A stretch of DNA of 64,000 bases, taken from an uncultured Bacilli bacterium. GTDB lineage: Bacteria > Bacillota_I > Bacilli_A > RF39 > UBA660. Location: contig CAJUTK010000004.1 in the NCBI GenBank assembly GCA_910589375.1, forward strand, positions 65,792-129,791, in the 5' to 3' direction. Shown piece by piece: positions 25,052 to 34,455 of this stretch; position 1 is the first letter of the stretch, and the number at the start of each line of letters is the position of its first letter. The notes beneath the pieces are model-generated. The model saw only the letters and a program-made list of their open reading frames with translations, did not search any database and was not told the origin of the DNA. Both the position numbers and the translations under genes were made by a program.

Positions 25052-26416
25052 ATGCTTAAAATAAAAACGGATTCTAGAAAAGTTAAAAATGGGGATACTT
25101 TTGTTGCACTAAGAGGAATCAATAGTGATGGACATGATTATATTGAGTCTGCTATTAAAAATGGGGCGGTTAAGATAGTCGCTGAGGAAGGCTCTTATTC
25201 TGTTCAGACAGTTATTGTTGATGATTCTCGTAAATACTTAGAAGAATTTTTATATGATGAATATAAATCTTATTTAGAAGATATGAAAATTATTGGAATT
25301 ACAGGAACAAATGGTAAAACAACAACTTCCTATTTGCTGTATGAAGCTTTAAATAGGCTTAAGGTAAATACTTCTTATATAGGAACTGTTGGTTTTTATA
25401 AAAAAGAGAAAGTGAAAGATTTACCAAATACCTCTCCAGATATCTGCGATATCTATGATATATTAGTTGATAGTTATGAATCTGGTTATAAAACGGTTGT
25501 AATGGAAGTGAGTAGCCAAGGACTATCTTATGGTAGATTAAATAAAATTCCATTTGACTATGCTGTTTTTACAAATTTGACACAAGATCATTTGGATTAT
25601 CATGGTACAATGGAAAATTATGCGAAAGCGAAACAACAATTATTTTATCAATTAAAGAAAGATGGCATTTCTGTTATTAATATTGATGATAGTTATCATT
25701 CTTATTATGAAATAGGGGATACTAGAACATATGGCTTTGCGGGTAGTGATTATCAAATAAAAAATATGGAATTAAATAGTTTTGGTAGTTCATTTTCTGT
25801 TAATGATATGCATATACGTACTTCCCTAATAGGAAAATATAATGTTTATAATGTGTTATGCGCTACTATTATTTTAGATTTAATTGGCTTTTCAAAAGAT
25901 GAAATAGAACGTACTATACCAACCTTAACCCCACCTCCAGGTAGAATGGATATGATATCATTTCATAAAAATACAGTTATTATAGATTATGCACATACCC
26001 CAGATGCTATGGAGAACATTTTTAAGACAGTAAAAGAACTACCTCATAAAAATATTTATGTAGTATTTGGTTGTACTGGTAGTAGAGATGCTAAAAAAAG
26101 ACCTATTATGATGCAACTTGCATTAAATAATGCGGATTATGTAGTAGTAACCAGTGATGATTTACATGAAGAAGAATTTGAAAATATTGTAAAAGATATG
26201 TTACAAGGAAATAAAAAAGGGCATTATAAGGTTGAAAAAAATAGAATGGAAGCTGTTCGATTTGCGCTTTCTAAATTAAGAGAGAATGATCTTTTATTAA
26301 TTTTGGGAAAAGGGCATGAAGAATTTATTATTGTAAAGGATGAGCGTATTCCTTTTAATGATCGAAAGGCAGTAGAACAAATATTAAAAGAGGAAAAGAT
26401 GAAAATAGAGAGTTGA
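25052..26416 (+). CDS. MurE paralogue lacking the DNPR motif
   Basis: Mur-ligase fold of 454 residues. P-loop GITGTNGKTTT, the carbamylated-lysine helix YAKAKQQLF, and C-terminal DYAHTPDAMENIF and GSRDAKKRP are all as in MurE. Where MurE enzymes for meso-diaminopimelate have DNPR it has DDLHEEEF, so the residues contacting the amino acid substrate differ. The N-terminus is shorter than usual, as in the neighbouring copy. It may use another amino acid or another nucleotide precursor. It ends at a terminator that separates it from the second copy. Confidence 0.85.
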   Translation: MLKIKTDSRKVKNGDTFVALRGINSDGHDYIESAIKNGAVKIVAEEGSYSVQTVIVDDSRKYLEEFLYDEYKSYLEDMKIIGITGTNGKTTTSYLLYEALNRLKVNTSYIGTVGFYKKEKVKDLPNTSPDICDIYDILVDSYESGYKTVVMEVSSQGLSYGRLNKIPFDYAVFTNLTQDHLDYHGTMENYAKAKQQLFYQLKKDGISVINIDDSYHSYYEIGDTRTYGFAGSDYQIKNMELNSFGSSFSVNDMHIRTSLIGKYNVYNVLCATIILDLIGFSKDEIERTIPTLTPPPGRMDMISFHKNTVIIDYAHTPDAMENIFKTVKELPHKNIYVVFGCTGSRDAKKRPIMMQLALNNADYVVVTSDDLHEEEFENIVKDMLQGNKKGHYKVEKNRMEAVRFALSKLRENDLLLILGKGHEEFIIVKDERIPFNDRKAVEQILKEEKMKIES

Positions 26417-26434
26417 CAAATGTCATCTCTTTTT
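26408..26434 (+). terminator. Intrinsic terminator between the two murE copies
   Basis: AGAGTTGACA and TGTCATCTCT pair with one mismatch, followed by TTTTTTT. The stop codon of the first copy is in the stem. Confidence 0.8.
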
Positions 26435-26480
26435 TTGCACATAAGAACATTTTCACCATAGACTATAGTGAGGTGTTCAT

Positions 26481-27788
26481 ATGCTAAGATGTGATTCTAG
26501 AAAAGTGAAAGAGGGAGATACTTTTCTAGCCATAAAGGGTGCAACTTATGATGGACATGATTATATAAAAGATGCAATAGAAGCGGGAGCTAAGAAAGTT
26601 ATCGTAGAACACGGAACTTATTCTGTTGAAACAGAGGTAGTTCCTTCTACAAAAGAGTATTTAACAAAGTACTTACGAAGAAAAGAGTTACCTATTAAAA
26701 TAATCGGAGTAACTGGAACAAACGGAAAGACAACTACTTGTTTTTTAATATGGCAATTATTTAGATTGCTATCGATTCCTTGTAGCTATATAGGTACATT
26801 AGGATTCTATACAGATAAGAAAGAGTCTGATTTAAAGAATACTACACCAGGGTTTATAGAATTATATAGACTTCTTAAAAAAAGTGTAGAAGCAAAATGT
26901 GAATATGTTGTAATGGAAGTAAGTAGTCAGGCATTAGATCAAGGAAGAGTAGATTTTCTAGATTTTGATTACGCTATTTTTACAAATTTAACTCAGGATC
27001 ATTTAGATTATCATAAATCTATGGAAAACTATTTAAAAGCGAAACAACAATTGTTTTTAAAAGTTAAAGAATCAGGTATCTCTATAATTAATAAAGATGA
27101 TCCTTGTGCCAGTTATTTTGAAATAGGAAATTATGTAACTTACGGATATTCTAATTCTGATTACCAAATAATAGAGGAAGATAATTCTTTTAAAGTGAAT
27201 GAAGAAGAGTATCAAATGTCTCTTTTAGGTAAGTATAATATATATAATATGGTTGCTGCTATATGCTTATTTTATCAGTTAGGGTATAATTATTCTGAAT
27301 TGAAAGAAAAAATTATTTTATGCCGTTCTCCAGAGGGAAGAATGGATGTTATTGAATATGGTACAAATAAAATTATTATAGATTATGCACATACTCCAGA
27401 TGCCTTAGAAAATATTTTAGATTGTGTAAATGATTTAACACATAAGAAAGTAATTACTGTAGTTGGTTGTGGTGGAGATAGAGATAAAGGAAAAAGGCCA
27501 ATTATGGGAGAATTAGCTACTAGAAAATCAGATTATGTAATATTTACTAGTGATAATCCAAGAAGTGAAAATCCACTTCGTATTATAAAAGATATTGTAA
27601 ATGGTCTTGACAATGTAAATTATGAAATTGAAGTAAATCGAGAAGAAGCTATTAAAAAGGGTATACATTTTCTAACAAAAGATGATATACTATTAGTGCT
27701 TGGAAAAGGGCATGAAAAATATCAAATTATTGGAACAGAGAAAATATTCTTTGATGATAAAAAAATAGTTTTAGATAATATTATATAG
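26481..27788 (+). CDS. murE: UDP-MurNAc-tripeptide synthetase, meso-diaminopimelate type
   Basis: Adds the third amino acid to UDP-MurNAc-L-Ala-D-Glu. 435 residues, with GVTGTNGKTTT, YLKAKQQLF (carbamylated Lys), IDYAHTPDALENI and GGDRDKGKRP. TSDNPRSENP contains DNPR, the motif that binds meso-diaminopimelate. This copy is therefore the likely housekeeping enzyme. It is followed after 11 bases by mraY, the next membrane step of lipid I synthesis. Start ATG with AGTGAGGTG upstream. Confidence 0.95.
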   Translation: MLRCDSRKVKEGDTFLAIKGATYDGHDYIKDAIEAGAKKVIVEHGTYSVETEVVPSTKEYLTKYLRRKELPIKIIGVTGTNGKTTTCFLIWQLFRLLSIPCSYIGTLGFYTDKKESDLKNTTPGFIELYRLLKKSVEAKCEYVVMEVSSQALDQGRVDFLDFDYAIFTNLTQDHLDYHKSMENYLKAKQQLFLKVKESGISIINKDDPCASYFEIGNYVTYGYSNSDYQIIEEDNSFKVNEEEYQMSLLGKYNIYNMVAAICLFYQLGYNYSELKEKIILCRSPEGRMDVIEYGTNKIIIDYAHTPDALENILDCVNDLTHKKVITVVGCGGDRDKGKRPIMGELATRKSDYVIFTSDNPRSENPLRIIKDIVNGLDNVNYEIEVNREEAIKKGIHFLTKDDILLVLGKGHEKYQIIGTEKIFFDDKKIVLDNII

Positions 27789-27799
27789 GGGATGATGTA

Positions 27800-28789
27800 A
27801 TGCTTGTACTAACAAAAGCAATATTAGCTATAATGATTGGCTTTATAATTGCTGTCATTTTTGGACTAATAGCGATACCATTACTTAGAAGAATAGCAAA
27901 ACAAAAAGTTAGCACATATTTAGAAAGAAAACATCATGATAAAGATGGAACTCCGACGATGGGAGGAATTATATTTATTATTCCTACGATTGTTGCAACA
28001 ATTATATTGCTCTTTATGGGAAAAATTGAGTTTTCTCCTAACTTATTAATTGTTATGTTTGTTTTTCTTTCTTATGCTGGCTTAGGATTTATAGATGACT
28101 TTTTAATTATTAAGAGAAAAAATAATGTAGGATTAACAGAGTTCCAAAAGTTAGCTGGGCAACTTGTAATAGCACTTATTTTCTTTGCTATTTATATGCA
28201 TGGAGGTGCTGAACCAGTATTAGATGCCTATACTTTAGGATTTAAGATTGATATGGGTTGGTTTTATGGTATATTTTTGCTTTTTGTATTAGTTGCAAGC
28301 AGTAATGCTGTTAATATAACAGATGGTTTAGATGGATTAGCAGGTGGCTTATCAGTAATGGCTTTTTTAGCTTTTGCACTCATTAGTTGGAATAGTGGAG
28401 CCATTTCTGGTACAGAAGATATTGCTATATTCTGTTTTGTATTAGTAGGTTCTTTATTAGGTTTTTTAGTTTATAATACACATCCTGCTAAAGTGTTTAT
28501 GGGAGATACAGGATCGTTATCACTGGGAGCAACGCTAGCTAGTGTAGCGATTATTACGAAACACGAAATTACATTTATTGTAGTAGCAGGCGTATTTATA
28601 TTTGAGACAGTAGTGTGTCTTATTCAAATTATTAGTATGATTTATTTTCATAGAAAAGTATTCTTGATGACTCCTTTTCATCACCATTTAGAAAAATTAG
28701 GATGGGATGAAAGAGATATTGTTAAGTTGTTTTGGGTAATTGGATTATTACTTAGTATGTCAGCTATTATCTTTGGAGTATGGATTTAA
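27800..28789 (+). CDS. mraY: Phospho-N-acetylmuramoyl-pentapeptide transferase
   Basis: Integral membrane enzyme that makes lipid I from UDP-MurNAc-pentapeptide and undecaprenyl phosphate. 329 residues, about ten helices. Conserved elements are GTPTMGG, FIDDFLI (catalytic Asp pair), NITDGLDGLAGG, FMGDTGSLSLG and PFHHHLEKLGW. Probably co-transcribed with murE. It ends in a strong terminator. Confidence 0.97.
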   Translation: MLVLTKAILAIMIGFIIAVIFGLIAIPLLRRIAKQKVSTYLERKHHDKDGTPTMGGIIFIIPTIVATIILLFMGKIEFSPNLLIVMFVFLSYAGLGFIDDFLIIKRKNNVGLTEFQKLAGQLVIALIFFAIYMHGGAEPVLDAYTLGFKIDMGWFYGIFLLFVLVASSNAVNITDGLDGLAGGLSVMAFLAFALISWNSGAISGTEDIAIFCFVLVGSLLGFLVYNTHPAKVFMGDTGSLSLGATLASVAIITKHEITFIVVAGVFIFETVVCLIQIISMIYFHRKVFLMTPFHHHLEKLGWDERDIVKLFWVIGLLLSMSAIIFGVWI

Positions 28790-28815
28790 ATACACTTTAT
28801 TAAAGTGTATTTTTT
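28788..28815 (+). terminator. Intrinsic terminator after mraY
   Basis: AAATACACTTTA and TAAAGTGTATTT form a long stem followed by T residues. Confidence 0.9.
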
Positions 28816-28872
28816 ATTGTTTAAAAACATATATTATGTTATCCTAAAAGAGGATAAGGAGTGTGTTTAAAG

Positions 28873-29274
28873 TTGAATGATATCGTTTTAGAATTAGCGA
28901 ATGTAACAAAAACTTATGGAAATGTAGTGGCTTTAAATCAAGTAAATTTAGCTTTAAAAAAGGGAAGTATTGTGGGACTTTTAGGACCTAATGGTAGTGG
29001 AAAGACAACAATGCTAAAGCTTTTTATGAGGATTATTCGCCCACAATTAGGAAATATTAAAATTTGTGGTGTAGATATTGGGTATGAGACAAGAAAGTAT
29101 ATTTCTTTTATGCCAGATAGAGAGTATTTATATGAGACCATGAAAGTAAGAGATGCTATAGAATATTATAAGGATATGTTTGAAGATTTTGATGTTAATA
29201 AAGCGTATACTTTATGTCAAAAATTAGGACTTGCAGTCGATACAGATATCCCAAAATTATCAAGATGCAATTGA
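28873..29274 (+). pseudogene. ABC transporter ATPase, truncated before the signature motif
   Basis: About 133 residues with Walker A GLLGPNGSGKTTM and a normal Q-loop region, but the sequence ends at IPKLSRCN. In intact ATPases the signature motif comes at this point, followed by Walker B and the H-loop. All of these are missing, so the protein cannot hydrolyse ATP normally. Immediately after the break the DNA continues in another frame as a permease. An internal deletion has joined the two genes. TTG at 28873 suits the AAGGAG site better than GTG at 28861. Confidence 0.8.
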
Positions 29275-29887
29275 TAATACGTTAGGTGGGTCATTGACAG
29301 TAGCGTTTTCTATTATTTTAATGATTTCAGCGTTTGCTTCTTTCTTATATGGTACGAAAAGAACAATAGATACTTTTAAAAAACCAACTTTTTTATTAGA
29401 GAGTATGATTCCAATACCAGCATCTAAGTTATTGTTAGCAAAATATATTATTGCGATTACTATGAACATTATTTATACTTTTATCTTTGTATTTGGAATT
29501 TTTTTAGTAATAGCAGCAGTAGAAGAAAATATTTTAATTGAAATGCTAGGAGAGATAGGGGAGATTATTCTAGAGAATCCTGGATATTTATTCCGTATGT
29601 TTATTTCTATGATTTGTTATTCAACAGCATTTACTTCGATTGTTACTACTGTATTTTGCTTCTTCAAAAGCAAACTTCCAAATAATAAAGCAATAGGAAT
29701 CGTATCTTTTATCCTTGGATATTTTATCTTTGGAATGTTAATTAGTCTTTTTGGAGATTTACTGATAGATGTTTATGTTGGAGAATATATGGATTTTGTT
29801 GTTGATGGCTTTATGATTTTATTAATTGTATTAGGCTTTTTGGGTACTGTTCATTTGATAGAAAATAAGTTAGAAATCTATAGTTAG
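29265..29887 (+). pseudogene. ABC-2 permease remnant missing its 5' part
   Basis: From about DAIDNTLGG onward the frame encodes some 207 residues of a membrane protein with five to six hydrophobic segments and the typical cytoplasmic loop GTKRTIDTFKKPTFLLESMIPI. The part before 29265 in this frame is only out-of-frame ATPase sequence. N-terminal residues and the start codon are lost. It is the membrane partner of the truncated ATPase gene at 28873. Confidence 0.75.
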
Positions 29888-29898
29888 AAACTGTTTAT

Positions 29899-29934
29899 AA
29901 AATTAGTGGAGAAATCTACTAATTTTCTTTTTTT
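29899..29934 (+). terminator. Intrinsic terminator after the ABC remnant
   Basis: AAAATTAGT and ACTAATTTT form the stem, followed by CTTTTTTT. Confidence 0.85.
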
Positions 29935-29994
29935 AAGGGCTTCTTTTCTTGTAAATTTTTATTATTATGATATAATTGATAATAGGTGAATAGT

Positions 29995-31410
29995 ATGTTA
30001 AATAAGACTAAGGTTGTTGTTACAATAGGTCCTGCTACTATGGAAAAAGAACAAATAAAAAGATTGATGGTAGGAGGTATGGACGTGGCTCGCCTAAATA
30101 TGAGTCACGCTAATTATAATTTTTGTAAAGATGTCATTGAAAAAATACAAGAATTAAATGAGGAGTTACATTTAAGCATTGCTACTATGATAGATTTGAT
30201 GGGACCAGAAGTACGCACTGGTAAATTTGCAAATGGTGAAGCTTATTTCCGCAAGGGTGATAAAATTCGAATCTATATGGATGATATTACAGGAGATAGT
30301 ACTAAATTCTCCGTTAATTACAGTGGTTTAATTAAAGATGTTAGTTATAATAATATTATTAAAGTAAAAGACGGTATGATGAGTTTTTTAGTTATTGATA
30401 AAAAGGATGATTGTATTATCTGTGAGGTATTAACGGATGGTACTATTGAAAATAATCAAACTGTTTCAGTAGAAGGCATAAAACTCAACCTACCAAAAAT
30501 GAATAATAAAGATGAAACAGATATTATTTTTGCACACAAAATGAATGTAGATTTTTTAGCACTTTCTTATGTTTGTACGCAAGAAGATGTTCTTGCTGTC
30601 AGTGATATTTTAATTGGACTAAAAAATGATCATATTGGTATTATTTCTAAAATAGAAACAGAGGAAGGCGTAAATAATTTAGATGAGATTATTCGTGTAA
30701 GTGATGGTATCATGGTAGCACGCGGAGATTTAGGAGTAGATATTCCAATTGAAAGAATTCCAGGAGTTCAAAAGAAAATTATTGAGAAATGTCATAAGGC
30801 AGGAATTGTTAGTATCGTTGCAACTGAACTTTTATCTTCTATGGAAAAAACAGTACGTCCTACTCGTGCAGAAGTATCAGATGTTGCGAATGCTGTATTA
30901 GATGGTGCAGATGCGGTTATGCTAAGTAATGAGACGACTGTTGGTAAATATCCAATTGAAACTCTTGGCATGATGGAAAAAATTATAAATTCTGCTGAGA
31001 AAGATATTGACTATTTAGAATTTATTAAAAATAAAGAATCTAATACTATGGATATTACTAGTATGATTTCTCATAGTGTTGTAGAGTGTGCTAGTAAACT
31101 AAATTGTTGTGCTATCATTGCTCCTACAATGAGTGGTTATACTGCTAGAAAAATGAGTAACTGCAGACCAAGTTGCCCTGTCATTGCAGTAAGTCCAAAT
31201 GAATCTACAGTAAAATCTTTACAATTGCATTTTGCTGTTAATCCAGTATTGATTAATGACTTAAAAGATTTTGATAAAATTATAGAAGTATCTAAGAAAG
31301 TTACTTTTGAATTAATTTCTACACAACCTGGAGATCGCATTATTATAACAGGAGGGTATCCTTTCAAGGCTGTAAAGAGTACAAACTTTATGAAAATAGA
31401 AGAATTATAG
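29995..31410 (+). CDS. pyk: Pyruvate kinase
   Basis: Last step of glycolysis: phosphoenolpyruvate plus ADP to pyruvate plus ATP. 471 residues. KVVVTIGPAT, VARLNMSHA, DLMGPEVRTG, VARGDLGVDIP (metal and phosphate binding), and MLSNETTVGKYP, where most family members have MLSGETA. There is no extra C-terminal PEP-utiliser domain as in Bacillus. The ATG at 29995 has TAGGTGA six bases upstream; the GTG at 29986 lies inside that site. Confidence 0.95.
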   Translation: MLNKTKVVVTIGPATMEKEQIKRLMVGGMDVARLNMSHANYNFCKDVIEKIQELNEELHLSIATMIDLMGPEVRTGKFANGEAYFRKGDKIRIYMDDITGDSTKFSVNYSGLIKDVSYNNIIKVKDGMMSFLVIDKKDDCIICEVLTDGTIENNQTVSVEGIKLNLPKMNNKDETDIIFAHKMNVDFLALSYVCTQEDVLAVSDILIGLKNDHIGIISKIETEEGVNNLDEIIRVSDGIMVARGDLGVDIPIERIPGVQKKIIEKCHKAGIVSIVATELLSSMEKTVRPTRAEVSDVANAVLDGADAVMLSNETTVGKYPIETLGMMEKIINSAEKDIDYLEFIKNKESNTMDITSMISHSVVECASKLNCCAIIAPTMSGYTARKMSNCRPSCPVIAVSPNESTVKSLQLHFAVNPVLINDLKDFDKIIEVSKKVTFELISTQPGDRIIITGGYPFKAVKSTNFMKIEEL

Positions 31411-31425
31411 AAAAAGGGTGAGAAT

Positions 31426-33849
31426 ATGTATGATTTAGGAGATCAATTTGCCTTAGATTTAAGTAAGTCTAGAGCGAATCCTTATAGTGTACTAGTAGGA
31501 GAAAAATTTCGAATTTCTGTTTTAACGGAGAGGCTTGTTCGTTTAGAGTATAATGAGGCAGGAATTTTTGAAGATAGACCTACGGAATTAGTATTATGTA
31601 GAAATTTTCCTCAAGTAGATTTTCAAGTTGCAGATAATGGCGCTTCTATTGTAGTAACGACAAAATATTTTACATTAACGTATGTAAAAAATGCTCCATT
31701 TAGAGGTACAAATGTAAATAAATCAATTAATTTAAGAGTGGAATTAAACAATACTGACCGTGTTTGGTATTATGGCCATCCAGAAGCTAGAAATTTTATG
31801 GCCCCAGTTTTGCAAGTAACAGATAGCAAAGAAGAAGATAATCGTTATAATATGAAAGGATTATATTCTGTTGATGGATTTGCTACTATTGATGATTCTA
31901 CTACAAAAGTATTTAATGCTCGTGGTAACTGTTTACAAAGAGAAAATCCAGGAATTGATCTTTATTTATTTATGTATTTTCAAGATTTTACTTTAGCGCT
32001 TAAAGACTATTTCATGCTAACGGGATATCCTGCATTGATTCCAAGATATGCGTTAGGAAACTGGTGGAGTAGAAATGATAGTTATACAGAAGAAGGATTA
32101 GAAGACTTAATCAAAGAATTTGATAGAAATGAAATTCCAATGTCTATCATTATGCTAGATAAAGACTGGCATATTCGTTTAAAAGAGGGAGATAATCATT
32201 TAAAAACAGGATTTACTTTTAATGGTGAATATATTCAAAACCCAACTAAATTAGTTGAGTTAATGCACTCTAAAGGAATCCGTATTGGATTAAATATTAA
32301 TCCAGTAGAAGGTTTTTATCCAATTGATGCTTATTATGAAGAAGCTAAAAAATATTTGCAACCGCTTCCAAATGGGGTAATTCCTTTTAACGTTTATGAT
32401 CCAAAAACAGTAGATGTATATTTAAAAGTATTTATTCATCCATTAGATAAATTTGGAGTAGATTTCTTTTGGGTAGATTGGTATGATCAGAATCAATTAG
32501 AAGAATTAACTCTTTTAAAGCATTATCATTTTTATGATATGATGAGAGATTATAAACGTAGACCTATGGTATATGGTTATAATGGTACAATAGCTGCACA
32601 TCGCTATCCAGTTTTATATGCTGGAAAATCAACAGTAAGCTGGAATACTTTGAAAGCAATCCCATTCTTTAATGGTAAAGCTACAAACTTAGGTGTTAGT
32701 TGGTGGAGTCACGATATAGGAGGCTTCTTCTATGGTACAGAGGATAGTGAGTTGTATACACGTTATGTTCAGTTAGGAACATTCTCACCAATCTTGAAGT
32801 TAAGTGCAGATGTTGGGCGTTTTTATAAAAGAGAGCCATGGCGTTGGGATAAGAGAACTTATGAGATTGCAAAAGATTATTTGCAATTACGTCATCGTTT
32901 GATTCCATATTTATATTCAGAGGCTTATAAGTACTATAAGTATGGAATACCTCTAATTCAGCCAATTTATTATCGTTATCCAGAATTATATGATGATGGA
33001 TTGTATCGTAATGAATATTATTTTGGAAGTCAGTTCTTTGTGTGCCCAATTACGAAGAAAAAAGAAATGGTTATGAATCGTGTTATTCAGAAATTCTTTT
33101 TACCTGAAGGAACTTGGTATGACTTTGTAACGGGAAAGAAATTCCCAGGTGGTAAAAAGTATGTATCTTTCTTTAGGGATCAAGATTATCCAGTATTCGC
33201 AAAAGCAGGAGCTATCATTCCAATGTCTAATAATCCAGACTTAAATGATACTACTCCTCCAAAAGATTTAGAAATACAAATTTTTCCAGGACAGAGTAAT
33301 AACTATCGTATGTATGAAGATGATGGAACTACCGATTTATACTTAAAAGGATATTATTTACTAAGTTTAATTGATTATAATTATTTGCCAAATAACTATA
33401 CAGTAATTATTAGACCGATTGAAGGAAAAACAGGTATTATTCCTGATGAGAGAAATTATAAAATCCGTTTTAGAAATACAAAAAAGTCAGAAGATGTTAC
33501 CGCATTCGTAAGAGATGTAAAAATAGAGTGTGAGACATACACGGAGGGGCCAGACTTTATTGTTGAAGTGAAAGATGCTCCAACATCTCAGCAATTAACA
33601 ATTAACTGTAAGGGTAAAGATATTGAAATAGATGCTGTTCGTATCGTTATGGAGGAAATTGAATCCATTATTAGTGATATTCCAATTCCAACGAAACAAA
33701 AAGAACAAATCTATGAATTATTTATGAGTGAAGAACCAGTTAATAAAAAGAGAATTGCGATGCGTAAACTAGGACAAGGAAGAGGCGGATTAGAGACAAA
33801 ATATGTTCAATTATTTATAAAATTACTTGAATATATCGCACAATTGTAA
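31426..33849 (+). CDS. Glycoside hydrolase family 31, alpha-glucosidase-like
   Basis: 807-residue cytoplasmic enzyme without signal peptide. The N-terminal galactose-mutarotase-like beta-sandwich (residues 1-200) is followed by the (beta/alpha)8 barrel. FFWVDWYDQ contains the likely nucleophile Asp and SWWSHDIGGFF the acid/base Asp. A beta-sandwich and a helical C-terminal extension of about 60 residues follow. It would release terminal glucose from maltose- or isomaltose-type sugars, and lies 15 bases behind pyk, linking sugar release with glycolysis. Exact substrate cannot be told. Confidence 0.88.
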   Translation: MYDLGDQFALDLSKSRANPYSVLVGEKFRISVLTERLVRLEYNEAGIFEDRPTELVLCRNFPQVDFQVADNGASIVVTTKYFTLTYVKNAPFRGTNVNKSINLRVELNNTDRVWYYGHPEARNFMAPVLQVTDSKEEDNRYNMKGLYSVDGFATIDDSTTKVFNARGNCLQRENPGIDLYLFMYFQDFTLALKDYFMLTGYPALIPRYALGNWWSRNDSYTEEGLEDLIKEFDRNEIPMSIIMLDKDWHIRLKEGDNHLKTGFTFNGEYIQNPTKLVELMHSKGIRIGLNINPVEGFYPIDAYYEEAKKYLQPLPNGVIPFNVYDPKTVDVYLKVFIHPLDKFGVDFFWVDWYDQNQLEELTLLKHYHFYDMMRDYKRRPMVYGYNGTIAAHRYPVLYAGKSTVSWNTLKAIPFFNGKATNLGVSWWSHDIGGFFYGTEDSELYTRYVQLGTFSPILKLSADVGRFYKREPWRWDKRTYEIAKDYLQLRHRLIPYLYSEAYKYYKYGIPLIQPIYYRYPELYDDGLYRNEYYFGSQFFVCPITKKKEMVMNRVIQKFFLPEGTWYDFVTGKKFPGGKKYVSFFRDQDYPVFAKAGAIIPMSNNPDLNDTTPPKDLEIQIFPGQSNNYRMYEDDGTTDLYLKGYYLLSLIDYNYLPNNYTVIIRPIEGKTGIIPDERNYKIRFRNTKKSEDVTAFVRDVKIECETYTEGPDFIVEVKDAPTSQQLTINCKGKDIEIDAVRIVMEEIESIISDIPIPTKQKEQIYELFMSEEPVNKKRIAMRKLGQGRGGLETKYVQLFIKLLEYIAQL

Positions 33850-33855
33850 TATAAT
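33827..33855 (+). promoter_or_regulatory. Promoter of the leuS T-box operon
   Basis: TTGAAT at 33827-33832, a 17-base spacer and TATAAT at 33850-33855. The -35 box lies inside the end of the GH31 gene. Confidence 0.7.
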
Positions 33856-33859
33856 ATTA

Positions 33860-34066
33860 GTCATAAAGCGACGAAAAAGAGTAGTAGTAGGCAAAAATCT
33901 ATAGAGAGAAAGTGGTTGGTGAAAACTTTTGATGGATGACTATGAACTTGCTTTGGAGCTTCCTAAATGGACGTTATCTGCGTTAAAGATTTAAGTGCAT
34001 AATAGAAGTATTATGAAGAAGGGTGGTACCGCGACTATTCGTCCCTTCATCATGATACTTTTTTTG
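33860..34066 (+). promoter_or_regulatory. T-box riboswitch, Leu-specific
   Basis: The T-box sequence AGGGTGGTACCGCG at 34020-34033 and TTCGTCCCTTC with a T-run to 34066 form the antiterminator/terminator pair. The specifier loop at 33944-33951 reads GAA-CTT-GC, giving CTT (Leu) at 33947-33949. Uncharged tRNA-Leu would thus allow transcription of the downstream membrane protein gene and leuS. Confidence 0.93.
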
Positions 34067-34080
34067 TTGGTAGGAGGATT

Positions 34081-34455
34081 ATGAGAGAGTTACTGTTATG
34101 GTTAGGAATGTTTGTCCTGATCTACTTATTCTATGAATTATTTGTTATTAGAAAAGAAAAAGTATTAGAGAATATGAAAGAAGGAAAAGAGTTATCTTTG
34201 CTTTCTAAAAAGTATAAATTAGATTATAGTAAGATTAATATGAAAGAGTTGGTAAGACTAATTGCGCTTTCAAATGCATTTATTATATCAACAGTAGTGA
34301 CACTAGTCTGTCTATTACAGAATTGGATTAGTAATTTTCTACTTTGGATGATAGCTGTATTAGTAGTAGGATTACTTCTTTTAATACCATCTATATTAAT
34401 TATCTATACAAGAATTGGTCGTTATTATCAAAAGAAACAAGGAGGAGAAAAATAA
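34081..34455 (+). CDS. Small membrane protein in the leuS operon
   Basis: 124 residues with an N-terminal helix (about 4-22), a basic middle segment, and two helices at about 62-82 and 87-109. TAGGAGG precedes the ATG. It lies between the T-box and leuS, and its TAA overlaps the ATG of leuS by one base, so both are translated together. Function unknown; control by leucyl-tRNA charging suggests a link with leucine supply or translation, but no transporter family is recognised. Confidence 0.8.
   Translation: MRELLLWLGMFVLIYLFYELFVIRKEKVLENMKEGKELSLLSKKYKLDYSKINMKELVRLIALSNAFIISTVVTLVCLLQNWISNFLLWMIAVLVVGLLLLIPSILIIYTRIGRYYQKKQGGEK

Noticed and set aside
34344..34454. Longer N-terminus of LeuRS
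   Set aside because: It lies in the upstream membrane-protein gene, and GGAGGAG and the conserved start fix the ATG at 34455.
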